A DNA stretch of 64,000 nucleotides from Vitis vinifera. Its lineage: Eukaryota; Streptophyta; Magnoliopsida; Vitales; Vitaceae. Under the pieces are notes generated by a model. That model was not told the DNA's origin and searched no databases. It saw nothing but the letters and a program-made list of their open reading frames with translations. Of this stretch, positions 51,887 to 62,842 are shown piece after piece. The stretch is from contig NC_081818.1 of the NCBI RefSeq assembly GCF_030704535.1, positions 29,716,001 to 29,780,000 of the forward strand, written 5' to 3'. The position numbers and the translations under genes are program-made. Position 1 is the first letter of the stretch; each line of letters starts with the position of its first letter.

Positions 51887-52963
51887 GGCTATGTTTGGTT
51901 TCCGGAAAATGCAAGAGAAAAAAAATTGGAAGGAAAAATGGAAAGAAAGAAAAAGGTAAGGAAAGTAATATAAATTTTTTCGCTTGTTTGGTTATCCATG
52001 AAAAATTCAAGGGAAAAAAAAAATTATTTTCTTTTGTTTGGTTAACTATGAAAAAAAAGTCAAGGAAAAATGAAAGAAAAATAAATTCAATAATTTGTCT
52101 TTATCAATTTATAGAATAATAAAATAAATTTTATATTTTTATTTTCTAAAAATCAAGGCTGTGCTGAGCCAAGTTTGCTGGTCAAAGTCTGTGCACTTGG
52201 TTGCAGGGTCCAGGGTTTGGTTGAGTTGTTGAATGGTGTCTTGATACTGCTTCAAGCAATCAGCCCATGCAGCCTTCTCGCGCTCGTTGCGGCACTTGGA
52301 CCCCAGCCACTTGTTGTGGCTCTGCGCGGTGAGGGCTCGCTCCATGGCCACCTCCATAGCCATCTTTCGGAACTCGGACTTCTGCTTGGGCGCATTGTAC
52401 TTGTGCCCACCATGGCTCATGAAGTACTTGCATGGTGCCGGATATGGCGTTTTGTCGCACCACCAGTTGACGTCGCCGGAGTCAGAAGCCGATAGGGTGG
52501 AAGAGAAAAATGACAAGGAAAGCATAAAAATTGCAAATAACCCGAGCTTTATCGCCATTACAGGGGTTGTATTTCTCTAGGTTGCAGTGGCTGTGGCTCT
52601 GGTGACGGGCTTGTTTATATAGGATAGTGAAGTGATGGGATACAGGTTGGCTTGTTTTGAATATGACTATGAGGAATATGCAAATAAATAAATCATGTTT
52701 CTGAATTCAGTTCTGCAGTGAGAGAGAGACGGGGGCGGGGGGGTGTGCTGTGAAGAACCCGATAAATTTTTCCCAACTTTCTCTCTTATTTTCCTCATTA
52801 TTTTTTAAGGAAAATAGTAGGGAAAATATTATGATATTTTCCATCATATTTTCCTTTATATTTTTTTTCCATCATATTTTCCATGTAATCCAAACTAAGG
52901 AAAATAATTTTTCACATGATTTTTTTTCCTTTCCTTAGCATTTTCCGGGAACCAAACATAGCC
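51887..52963. mobile_element. 1,077-bp TIR element carrying a captured pectinesterase fragment (Pack-type)
   Basis: The terminal inverted repeats are 25 bp with one mismatch: the left end GGCTATGTTTGGTTTCCGGA (51887 on) mirrors the right end finishing at 52963. TTT on both sides (51884-51886 and 52964-52966) is a likely 3-bp target duplication. The equivalent site in array unit B, near 57310, reads straight through without the element, which confirms an insertion. Subterminal regions are AT/purine-rich with repeated TTGTTTGGTTA words. The centre (about 52145-52740) is strikingly GC-richer and derives from a host pectinesterase gene. The 3-bp duplication suggests PIF/Harbinger, but the T-run leaves this uncertain. 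It has no transposase, so it is non-autonomous. Confidence 0.85.
52139..52558 (-). CDS. truncated pectinesterase N-terminus (PMEI-like domain) inside the TIR element
   Basis: A 139-residue open frame. Residues 1 to about 24 form a signal peptide (MAIKLGLFAIFMLSLSFFSS, then TLSA). Residues 25-135 match the inhibitor-like pro-region of plant pectinesterases: C34-x8-C43 with CDKTPYPAPC, the helical RKMAMEVAMERALTAQSHNK, then ADCLKQYQDTIQQLN and FDQQTWLSTAL. The match stops abruptly at WLSTAL, where a normal gene continues through the pro-region into the catalytic domain. The last few residues and stop come from transposon sequence. The upstream part of the gene came along as well: CTATATAA on the minus strand near 52620 is about 60 bp before the ATG. 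The frame could encode a secreted, truncated inhibitor-like protein if transcribed. It is best regarded as a captured gene fragment of unproven expression. Confidence 0.75.
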   Translation of the reverse strand: MAIKLGLFAIFMLSLSFFSSTLSASDSGDVNWWCDKTPYPAPCKYFMSHGGHKYNAPKQKSEFRKMAMEVAMERALTAQSHNKWLGSKCRNEREKAAWADCLKQYQDTIQQLNQTLDPATKCTDFDQQTWLSTALIFRK

Positions 52964-53292
52964 TTTATGTTTGATTTAATTCAACTAAGACCACTCCTTT
53001 TAATGAAATATATTACCTAAGAAGAACAAATGTTTAATGATAAAAATAAATAAAATTATATTGAAATAAATATAAATATTTAGAAAGTATAATGAAGAAT
53101 ATGAATTTCATGGTAAGTATTCCTAATAAGATAGAGTAAACAAAATTTAGCAAACTTATGAACTAGTATTTCTTTATAATGATTACTTTTATTAAAGGAT
53201 TTAACTAATTAGAAAATTATTAACATAAGAAAGTGAAGAAGAATATGGAAAATGAAAAGGATTTCTGAAAATGTTCTTTATCATGAAATTTG

Positions 53293-53493
53293 ATTATTTT
53301 TTACTTTAAATATTCAATTAAAATACTAAGGTCATATTTGATTTATATATATATATATATCACTGATATTATCTCATGTCAATCAAATATGGAGTTATAT
53401 ATGTTATCATTTCTTTTATCATATTTCATGTTGTCTCTTGTAAATTAAATATGACCTTAGTATTTTAATTGAATATTTAAAGTAAAAAATAAT
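53293..53493. repeat. perfect 47-bp inverted repeat with 107-bp loop
   Basis: The left arm 53293-53339 and right arm 53447-53493 are exact reverse complements by my reading. The sequence includes ACTTTAAATATTCAATTAAA and CTAAGGTCATATTT. Only the left arm exists in units B (near 57635) and C (near 62580), so the right arm is an inverted duplication private to unit A. Confidence 0.88.
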
Positions 53494-54019
53494 ATATTTG
53501 ATTGACATGATATATATATTAATCTTAATTTAAAATATAGGAAATACATGTATTATAAATATATATATTTTTATTTTTTATATGAGTTATTTTAAAAATA
53601 ACAAATTTTATTAAAAAATTTAATTCATAGATATAAAAGAAACTAAGAAAATATTTATAAAATATATTGTAAAATAATGCTAATGTATGTATTATTTAGT
53701 ACATATAAATTATTTTTATATATTAAATAAAATAACATAAAATTTTTTATTTATCAATTTTAAATATTTTACTCATAAATATTGTTGATGAATAAATAAT
53801 TTATTATTTACTACATTTTAAATTATTGAAAATTTTCTAAATAACATTAAATATAAGAGAAATTTCATATTTTTCTAATAAGAAATATTATAATGCAACA
53901 TAATTTTATTTTAAAATAATTATCTAATATTGAATTTCTTCATTCTAGAAATTAAATATAAATATGATATAACATATTCCATTAGATATATTAGGATAAT
54001 ATATTTGAAGTTATTTTCA

Positions 54020-54240
54020 ATCAAACCCTATTTATAAAAAACAGTGGTATACAAATGTTGTAAATTGTACAAGTGGGTACATGTCATAATTTTATTTGTT
54101 GTATTGTAACTGATTTGTTGTTGGAATATTATTGGGTAATTTTTAAATTTTTCTATAAATTAAAGAGAAAGAACCAATTATGCTAATGTCATTCAACTTG
54201 ATTGATCAAGTGGTTTGAATCCTCGAATCATCTTTTAGTT
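54020..54240 (-). repeat. gene-less promoter copy, unit A
   Basis: Matches the promoters of the cysteine-rich peptide genes: TTTATAAA, then GGTATACAAATGTTGTAAA, GGGTACATGTCAT, TTGGGTAATTTTTAAA and GAAAGAACCA in the same order. No signal-peptide or cysteine exon lies downstream of it (to the left). Confidence 0.75.
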
Positions 54241-54474
54241 GAACTACTAAAAATTTTGGTATGTCCTTTTTAGTAAATATTGGTGAGAAAAAGTAATATG
54301 AATTTTAAGAAAGCTACTAATTTTCTTAAAAATTCAAAATTTGGTCGTGATTTCAAATGAAAACACAAAGACTTAACGCAAATGAGTATTTTCTTAAGAT
54401 AGTATTTTATACTTTTATGGTGCCATATCAATATATCATGGTATAACCTTACAATGAAATCGAACAAATATATT

Positions 54475-54738
54475 ATTAGTCCAAAGATTGTTCTAATCAA
54501 ATTTTGATAATTACAAAATGAGGTAAAGTTTACTAAGGTTGAGAAAAAGAAGATAATTACAATAAATATGCTATTATTACAAACTCATCTAATCATTATA
54601 TCAGCAATTAGTCCAAAGATTGTTCTAATCAAATTTTGATAATTACAAAATGAGGTAAAGTTTACTAAGGTTGAGAAAAAGAAGATAATTACAATAAATA
54701 TGCTATTATTACAAACTCATCTAATCATTATATCAACA
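54475..54738. repeat. 132-bp near-perfect tandem duplication
   Basis: The segment beginning ATTAGTCCAAAGATTG at 54475 is repeated from 54607 with about one mismatch near its end. It is absent from the equivalent places in units B (near 60240) and C (near 63710), so it is recent and private. Confidence 0.9.
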
Positions 54739-54787
54739 AAGGAGACTACTCTATCTAGAGTTCTGAATTTATTTTTGCCCAACCCAA

Positions 54788-55110
54788 GGCTATGTTTGGT
54801 TCTCAAAAAATTTGAGGAAAAATGTAAGGGAAAAAAAATACAAAGAAAAAATAGAAGGAAAGAAAAAGTGAAGGAAAATAGAAAATAGATTAAAAGTTGA
54901 TAAATTATTTTTATTTTTTACTTCAAACTCATTTTATTTATTTTAACTCATCAATATAAAGATTAAATAATTTTAAAATATATAAGTTTTTAATTAGTTT
55001 TAATTATATTTGATTTTCTTTTATATTTTTCATAGGACAATCAAATATGAAAAAATCATTTTCCTTTGCATTTTTTTTTCTTTTCTTAATATTTTCCAAG
55101 GAACCAAACA
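54788..55110. mobile_element. 323-bp MITE related to the Pack-type element
   Basis: It begins GGCTATGTTTGGTTCTC and ends AAGGAACCAAACA. The purine-rich subterminal sequence resembles that of the 51887-52963 element. Unit C at about 60893-60915 shows the uninterrupted flank (CCCAACCCA then AGTTTTTACAATAC), confirming an insertion. The right end is a few bases short, and the target duplication is unclear. Confidence 0.7.
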
Positions 55111-55591
55111 GTTTTTACAATACACCTTGTAATTGTGATCTTGACACATGACCACTTTAGAGTTTATTGCTCTCTATGTATTTCCAATTAGCCCATGCTT
55201 CCACCGAGATCGTTCAAAATGGTTTACCCCATTCCTTCAAATAGTTGAGGAGTCCAAAGTACATGGGTACAATGTACATCATGAACTTGAATACGAGTGC
55301 TTTTATTTTATTTTATTTAAGGTTTGTAATATTTAATATTTAAAATTCTCTGAATAATTTTAATTTTCCTAAGATTTTATTTTATTAACTTTTAAAACTT
55401 ATTTAATTATTTATTTTTTAAATAATTTTGATAATTTAAATTTTTTATTTATTTTATTTTGTGTATAGTCTCATACTGAGTCAAAACATTAAGACTAATT
55501 TGTCTTGAGGTCGTCTAAGTCAATGACCACAATTGTGACTTTGAACCATGAGAAAAAGAAATAAATTATCAAACATCAATAATAATAATAA

Positions 55592-56397
55592 GGGGGTTGT
55601 TATCACAACATCCTTTTTGTTAAAGGTAACACTTTTTTATCATATATTTTTTTTTCCATATATACTCTTTTTAATAAAGAACTCTCTCTAACATCCTCTC
55701 AACATATTAAACCTAAATTTTAATTTATTAAGGCTGCGAATCATATACGAAATACAATGAATGACGAAATTCAATTATTTGATGATAATTTTCAGGTAAG
55801 ATTTATAACTTTCATTTTTTTTAATAAAGAAATATATATATTTATAAAATAATTAAAAAAAAAATCGGCAACCTGAGTGGGGCTCCGACGTCCTGGGAGG
55901 ACGCGGTTAGGGTTTGGAGCAGGGATGAAAGTCGACAACTACCGGCGGCAATAGCTGGGCTAAATTTTTTGCTAATAATAATTATAAAAATCGAATTTTT
56001 TATATTGTTTATTTCACATTAAAACATTGAATATAATAAAATCATTTTACATACTATACTTTTGGTAAAAAAATCATTTTATAATTTATTATTTAAATAA
56101 ATTATTTTGTTTTAAAATATAAGAAAAATATGAAAAACAATTGAGTGTGAAAAAATAAAAGAAATGAAAAAAAACAAAACAAAGTTTACGTGGGGTGGGG
56201 GGTTGGGTGGGTAGAGATGAAAAAGAAGATAAAAAAAAAAAAAAAAAGAATGCTAAAATGTGGGGTGGGGGTTGGGAAAATAAAAAATAAAAAAAGGATG
56301 TAGTTGGGGAGGAGAGGGGAGAGGAGAGAGGGGGAAAGGTAATTTAGAAATGTAAAATGCTGCATTAATAAAAATGGTGTTCCGACTAGCAATTGCA
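55592..56397. mobile_element. about 0.8-kb TIR element, Mutator-like
   Basis: Private to array unit B: units A and C read through the equivalent site (near 50990 and 61355). The left end GGGGTTGTTATCACAACATC and the reverse complement of the right end, GCAATTGCTAGTCGGAACAC, align imperfectly and continue to a shared TTTTT-TTAA block. Flanking AAT triplets allow a 9-bp TAATAATAA duplication, which would suit Mutator, but the local microsatellite makes this weak. A GC-rich patch lies at about 55866-55960, unlike the rest of the element. Confidence 0.6.
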
Positions 56398-56511
56398 TAA
56401 TAATAATAATCAAAATTTAATTTTATTTATATATTGGTGATAAAATTTCTCCATTTATTTTTTATATGGTAGAAACATCTTCTGATTACTAGTCCACGCA
56501 GCATAGATTAC

Positions 56512-56850
56512 TCAGGGCTTTAGTTTTGGATCACAGGATTCACAGCACTCTTTGCAGGTAGGCATCGGATCATACACACACAGGCAGCAAGGACCACATC
56601 TACATATACCTTCACAGCCTACATTCAGAAAAAAAGAAATGGAATCCAATTAAGATATACATGTATATTAGAACTAGAAACTTTGGTTAATTGGAGATGA
56701 TATATATGTGATCAAACCTGTTACAATTCCAGTAGTAGATGAAGATGCCTTGATGACATATGGAAGGTGAGGGTTGGCTTCAGCCTTGAGCATTGAGGAA
56801 GGGAAGAACACCAGGAGCAACAAGAACACCATTCTAGTAGTTGCAGCCAT
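56512..56850 (-). CDS. small secreted cysteine-rich peptide, paralogue B
   Basis: Two exons on the minus strand, 56850-56718 (133 bp) and 56618-56512 (107 bp), giving 79 residues. The first exon is nearly identical to paralogue A (MAATTRMVFLLLLVFFPSSM, then LKAEANPHLPYV): a signal peptide plus linker. The tail has ten cysteines rather than eight. An extra C-G-P step follows the second cysteine, and an ESC insertion precedes the conserved end DPKLKP. The central CC-L-C-VYDP and C-KE-CC are unchanged. The splice sites and promoter (TTTATAAA) are intact. No known family is recognised. The odd-looking additions keep frame and keep the cysteine count even, so the gene is probably functional. Confidence 0.8.
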
Positions 56851-58064
56851 TTTCAGTTTGCAGGATATGCAGAGGTGTTTTGGGGAACCCCACATTTATA
56901 AAGAGCAGTGGTATGCAAATGTGGTAAACTGTACAGTTGGGTACATGTCATGATTTGTCTTTGGAATATTAATATTGGGTAATTTTTAAAATTTTCTATA
57001 AACTAAAAAGAAAGAACTAATTAAGGTTATGTTGCTGGATTCAAGTGGGTAGAATCCTCAAATCATTGTCTGGTTGAATGAAGGCTAAAAATATTTTATA
57101 AAGAAAAAAATGGTCATAAACAATAATTTTTAAGTTACAAAGTTGAAATTTTGCTTACCACTTGAAATATTAACACAATGACTTAAGGCAGATCATTACA
57201 ATGGGATTAGACCATATTCATGTTTTAAGGATTACAAAATTTTTTAGAATCAGTTTTTTAATAATAGAAAGTTTTCTTATTTTCAGTCTTAATTTTTTTT
57301 CCTTTTATGTTTTAATTAATTCGACTAAAACAACTCCTTATAAGGAAATATATTATCTAAGAAGAACATATGTTTAATGATAAAATAAAATAAAATTATA
57401 TTAAAAGAAAAATAAATATTTAGAAAGTATAATAAAGAATATGAATTTCATGGTAACTATTCCCAATAAGATAGTTAAAAAAAATTAGCAAACTTATGAG
57501 CTAGTATTTCTTTATGATGATTTCTTTTATTAAAGGATTTAACTAATTAGAAAATCATTAATACAAGAAAGTGAAGGAGAATATGGAAAATGAAAAGGAT
57601 TTTTGAAAATTTTCTATATCATGAAATTTGATTATTTTTTCCTTCAATATTCAATTAAAATACTAAGGTCATATTTGGTAAAAGGGATACAATATGACAT
57701 AAGATAAAACAAAGGACAATATATCTTATTTTATGTTTGATTGATAATAGAATACGATAAATATGTATTATAAATATATTTTTTATTATTTTTATATTAG
57801 TTATTTAAAAAAATTATTAAAAATTTTAATTTGTAGTTAAAAAAGAAACTAATAAAATATTTAATAAATACATTATAAAATAATACTAATGTATGTATTA
57901 TTTTTAGTACATATAAATTATTTTTATATATTAAATAATATGACATAAAAAATTTTATTTATAAATTTTAAATATTTTAATCATAAATATTGTTGATGAA
58001 TAAATAAATAATTATTTACTACATTTTAAATTATTGAACAATTTTTAAATAACATTAAATGTAA

Positions 58065-59605
58065 TGAAAATTGATTTATTGATTTTTCGTCTTTTATCGC
58101 ATCAAAACACAATTTATAACCTAATTCACTATTCTATAATCATTTGTACCCAACCAAAACTGGTTTTAATACAAACTATCGTAATATAGTGGTTTTTAGT
58201 TGTCATCCATTAGGATAAATTATTCTCGGTAATTAAGGCTTAAATGGAGAAAAAGAAATGGTTGTGATAAAGTGCAGTTCATGATGAAAAATCAAAATAA
58301 CAATAATTTCTAATTGAGAAGAACAATAAAATGTAAAAGAAGAGAAAATTAATAGGAAAAGAAATTCTCAGAGTTAGGATTTTCTAGAAAACAATTTCTA
58401 TGGGGAATAGATGTTGAGATCTATTTTTTATCAAGTTAGATTGAAAACCTAAATTTTCATTTAAACTGATTTTAGATTTAACTTTAAGTCTAAACTTAAT
58501 TTCTCATCAAATTAGGTTATTTAATCTAAAAGATCGATTTAAATTATATATTCAATTCATCTTAAATCATTTTCCAATGATTCATACAATGCAATTATTT
58601 GATCTCATCAAATATAATTTTAAGAATTTAATAAATCTACTTAGTTTGCAATGTAATAGTCATTTAAGATAATTTGAAAAGAAAAATCCTCAAAATCTAA
58701 GTAATCAATCAATTGGATCAAATTACCTTGGAAATTAAAACTCATTTTTCTAATTCACCATAGATCTTGCTTTTAGATTTTCCTTCCTTTGAGAAAACGA
58801 GAATTAGTTACTCATGCTTGTAGATTTAATCTCACAAGGCATGTTTGGCTAGTGAGAAAATTTGGGAAAATGAAGGAAAATAGAGAATTCTATTAAGAAA
58901 AAGAATCTAGAAAACTCTATAATCAATAGTGTTTTACATGAGAAATTCAAGTTTCAATTTATAAGCCAAGGTCAAGTGGACACTTAGCAACCTCTCATTG
59001 GTCTTCTAGAACCTTCCAGATTTACAAATTTGGAGTTTATCATCAAAATCAAGATTTCGCATGAACTTTGGCCAATTTGTACAAAGACCATCAATTTTGC
59101 ATGATTGTGCGAAATTCAGTCAAGTAGTAGTAGCAATAGAGGTTTTCTAGATTGTTTCGCAACTTCAAGCAAAATTTTGCATAGTGGTGCGAAATCCATT
59201 ATTTTCACTGCAACAAATTCGTTGCATTCCTCTTTCTAGTTTGATTCGCATAGTCATGCAAAATTGCAATATAAGGCTTTTAGCTCTTCTTTGTCAATTC
59301 TTCAATTTTCTTCTTTTTACTCTAAGTTAATTACCTCCAATAAGTCCAAATCCTAATTCAAACCAATTTCATTACTTCTTTCATTATGCATTTGAATCAT
59401 CATCAATATTATTTGCCTTCTTCAAATCGATTAATTTCTTTGTTAACTCAATTCATCAAAATCACACCTTGAAATGTCTTCAAACTTCACAAAACTTGTT
59501 AATAACTCTTACAAGGATAACAACATGTTAATCGGGTATTTTAGATATAATTATTACTCAAAATATGTGAAACTTATGAGAATTATTATCCAAAATATGT
59601 TTTTT
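58065..59605. mobile_element. insertion of about 1.5 kb private to unit B, probably retroelement-derived
   Basis: In units A (near 53860) and C (near 63110) the flanking sequences (TAAATAACATTAAAT and TTTCATATTTTTCTAATAAG) are adjacent; in unit B they are 1.5 kb apart. The insert has no coding sequence. It contains repeated words such as TTTCGCA, GTGCGAAAT and TTTTGCAT, and a line resembling the MITE end (GGCATGTTTGGCTAGTGAG near 58838). A solitary LTR or a non-coding retroelement piece is plausible. I could not identify its ends with certainty, and it appears decayed. Confidence 0.5.
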
Positions 59606-59799
59606 TTTAGTAGTAATAAGAAATTTCATATTTTTATAATAAGAAATATTAGAATACAACACAATTTTTATTTTAAATAATTATCGAATGTTGAATTTAT
59701 TCATTTTAGAAATTAAATATAAATTTGACATAACATATTCCATTATATCTAAGTAAGATAATATATTTCCATTTATTCTCAATTAAAAGGATATACAAA

Positions 59800-60030
59800 C
59801 CCCATTTATATATAAATAAAAAAAGTGGTATGCAAATGTTGTAAATTGTTTAAGTAGGTACATGTCATGATTTTATTTGTTGTACTCTGACTTATATGCT
59901 TTTGGAATATTATTGGGTAATTTTTTAATTTTTCTATAAATTAAAGAGAAAGAACTAATTATGCTAATGTTGTTGAACTTGGATTGATCAAGTAGATAGA
60001 ATCCTTAAATCATTATCTAGTTGAACGGAC
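59800..60030 (-). repeat. gene-less promoter copy, unit B
   Basis: Contains GGTATGCAAATGTTGTAAA, GGTACATGTCATGA, TTGGGTAATTTTTTAA and GAAAGAACTAATTATG in promoter order, with no peptide exon on the left. It is the counterpart of the copies at 54020 and 63260. Confidence 0.75.
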
Positions 60031-61183
60031 TAAAAATTTTGGTATGTTCCTTTTAATAAACATTGATAAGAAAAAGTAATATGAATTTTAAGAAACTTAT
60101 TAATTTTCTTAAAAGTTTAAATTTGGTCGTAACTTCAAATGGAAACATGCAAATGAGTGTTTTCGTAGGAGAGTGTTCTATACTTTTATTGTACCATATC
60201 AATATATTATGATATAACCTTATAATGAGATCTAAAAGATATATTATTAGCCTAGAAATTCTCCTAATCAAAGAACCCAATACAAATTTGATAGCATAAT
60301 TAAATATTGTCAAGAATCCACAGATCCTGAAACTACTTTTGATGATTTATTTTGATTATGATTGTGATTATATTTGATTATTTATCACATCATGATCTTT
60401 AGATAGTGACTTTTATTATTTATCATGGTTTATACATTTTTTTTCCTATACAATGCTTTTTATTGTTGTTTACCTATAAGTCATTTGTTTTAGGCAAGAG
60501 AAATTGCATGATGTATGAAATCATTTTGAGAGTATTGTAAGGCTTATATAATTATTATTTTATTACAAAATGGTCAAAATGAGGGGATTGTTAGCTACCC
60601 AAACTAGTTAGTTTAAGTTGACAATTTTATTTCAAACATTTTTAGATTTGACTTCATATACTTATTAGATTTTACATCGGCCTTGAAAACGCAAGATCAT
60701 GCTGAATTCATACATAGAATGATATACATAAGTATAGTTGAATATGTTTGGTAAATAATGTCATGCAGGGGTTGAAAAATATAACAATTTTAGTGGGAGC
60801 ATTCAAGTGATTTTTAAGGGCTCTCAAGGGCTTGTAATGATTTTTCTGTGATTTACTTATTTTATTTAGAGTTCTTGAAATTATCCTTACCCAACCCACT
60901 AAAGTTTTTACAATACACCTTTCAATCGTGATTTTGACACATGAACAGTCTACAATTTATTGTCATTATTCTCTATATATTTCCAATTAACCCATGCTTT
61001 AAGTGCAATTGTTCTAAATGGTTGACTTCATCCCTTCAAATAGTTGAGAAGTTCACTAAGGAGCACATGACTACTTTTCATTTCTTTTTTAATTGAGTTT
61101 ATTTTCAATTTTAATTTTTAAAATTCTTCGAATAATTTTAATTTTTCTAATATTTATTTTATTAAAATTTTAAACTTATTTGA

Positions 61184-61208
61184 TTATATATATATATATA
61201 TATATATA
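61184..61208. repeat. (TA)n microsatellite
   Basis: About 12 TA units in the unit B/C spacer. Confidence 0.9.
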
Positions 61209-61485
61209 GTTGATGATTTTGATTTTGATTTTGAAATAGTTAGCATGATATCGAGTTGAAACATTGAGACCAATATGTTTCGGGACCCTCCGAGTCAATG
61301 ACCATGATCGTGACTTTGAACCACGATAGAGAAATAAATTATCAAACATAATGATCCCAAAATAATAATCAAATTTTAGTTTTATTTATATATTGGTGAT
61401 AAAATTTCTCCATTTATTTTTTATGTGGTAGATACACCTTTTTCTAATTACAAGTCCATGCAGCATAGATTACTCAGGGCTTCAG

Positions 61486-61798
61486 TTATGTGGAACAGCA
61501 CTCAAAGCAGTGAGGCTTCGGAAGATACACACACAGGCAGCAAGCATCACATGTGTCACCACAGCCTACATTTAGGAAAAAAAGAAATGGAATCAAATTA
61601 AGATATACATGTATATTAGAACTAGAAACTTTGGTTAATTGGAGGTGATATATATGTGATCAAACCTGTTACAATTCCAGTAGTAGATGAAGATGCCTTG
61701 ATGACATATGGAAGGCGAGGGTTGGCTTCAGCCTTGAGCATTGAGGAAGCGAAGAACACCAGGAGCAACAAGAACACCATTCTAGTAGTTGCACCCAT
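61486..61798 (-). CDS. small secreted cysteine-rich peptide, paralogue C
   Basis: Two exons on the minus strand, 61798-61666 (133 bp) and 61565-61486 (80 bp), giving 70 residues. The signal peptide and linker match paralogues A and B (MGATTRMVFLLLLVFFASSM, then LKAEANPRLPYV). The tail keeps the eight-cysteine pattern C-x3-C-x2-CC-x-C-x7-C-x2-CC. It ends early at ST instead of DPKLKP, and the loop reads VYLPKPHCFE instead of VYDPKPSCKE. It is therefore shorter and less acidic than A. The splice sites are conserved. The TATA region here reads CATTTAAAAAG, weaker than TTTATAAA in A and B, so expression may be lower. Family unknown. Confidence 0.77.
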
Positions 61799-62775
61799 TT
61801 TCAGTTTGCAGGATAGCAGAGGTGTTTGGGAGAACCCCACATTTAAAAAGAGCAGTGATATGCAAATGTGGTAAACTGTACAGTTGGATACACGTCATGA
61901 TTTGTCTTTGGAATATTAATATTGGGTAAGTTTTAAAATTTTCTATAAACTAAAAAGAAAGAACCAATTATGGTTATGTTGCTGGATTCAAGTGGGTAGG
62001 ATCCTCAAATCATTGCTGGTTGAATGGAGGGTAAAAATATTTTATATAGAAAAAATTAATGGTCATAAACAATGATTTTCAAGTTACAAAGTTTAAATTT
62101 TGCTTGCCACTTGAAATATTAACACAAGGACTTAAGGCAGATCATTACAATGGGATTATACCATATTCATGTTTTAAGGATTACAAAAAATTTTAGAATC
62201 AATATTTTAATAATTGAAAGGTTTCTTATTTTCGTCTTAATTATTTTTGTTCCTTCTAAGTTTTAATTACTTCGACTAAAACAACTCCTTATAATGACAT
62301 ATATTATCTAAGAAGAACATATGTTTAATGATAAAAAATAAAATTACATTAAAAGAAATATAAATATTTAGAAAGTATAATATAGAATATGAATTTCATG
62401 CTAACTATTCTCAATAAGAAAGTAAAAAAAAATTAGCAAACTTATGAACTAGTATTTCTTTATAATGATTTCTTTTATTAAAGGATTTAACTAATTAAAA
62501 AATCATTAACTTAAGAAAGTGAAGAAGAATATGGAAAATGAAAAGGATTTTTAAAAATTATCTTTATTATGAAATTTGATTATTTTTTACCTTAAATATT
62601 CAATTAAAATATTAAGATTATATTTGGTAGACTTGATATAAGATGGAATAAGATAAAAAAAAAGAAAAAAAAAAGAATAACATATCTTATTTCATATTTA
62701 ATTGACAATGGAATATAATAAGTCGTCTTAACACTTATCATATCAAATGTTCAACTAAAGATGAGATACGATGAA

Positions 62776-62840
<65 letters not shown>
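62776..62840. repeat. long (TA)n microsatellite
   Basis: About 30 TA units with one ACA interruption near the start. It lies where units A and B have only short AT-rich sequence, so it is expanded in unit C. Confidence 0.92.

Positions 62841-62842
<2 letters not shown>

Larger units (their letters stand above)
52967..56511. other. unit A upstream region and unit A/B spacer
   Basis: AT-rich array DNA with no gene. It holds a perfect 47-bp inverted repeat (53293-53493), a gene-less promoter copy (about 54020-54240), a 132-bp tandem duplication (54475-54738), a 323-bp MITE (54788-55110) and a Mutator-like element (55592-56397). All are listed separately. The rest is alignable to the other units. 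Confidence 0.6.
56851..61485. other. unit B upstream region and unit B/C spacer
   Basis: The first 450 bp are the promoter of paralogue B. An approximately 1.54-kb insertion (58065-59605) private to this unit follows, then a gene-less promoter copy (about 59800-60030) and spacer repeated from 50170-51000. A TA microsatellite lies at 61184-61208. No further gene is supported; short frames at 59474-59680 and 60053-60313 are chance. Confidence 0.55.
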
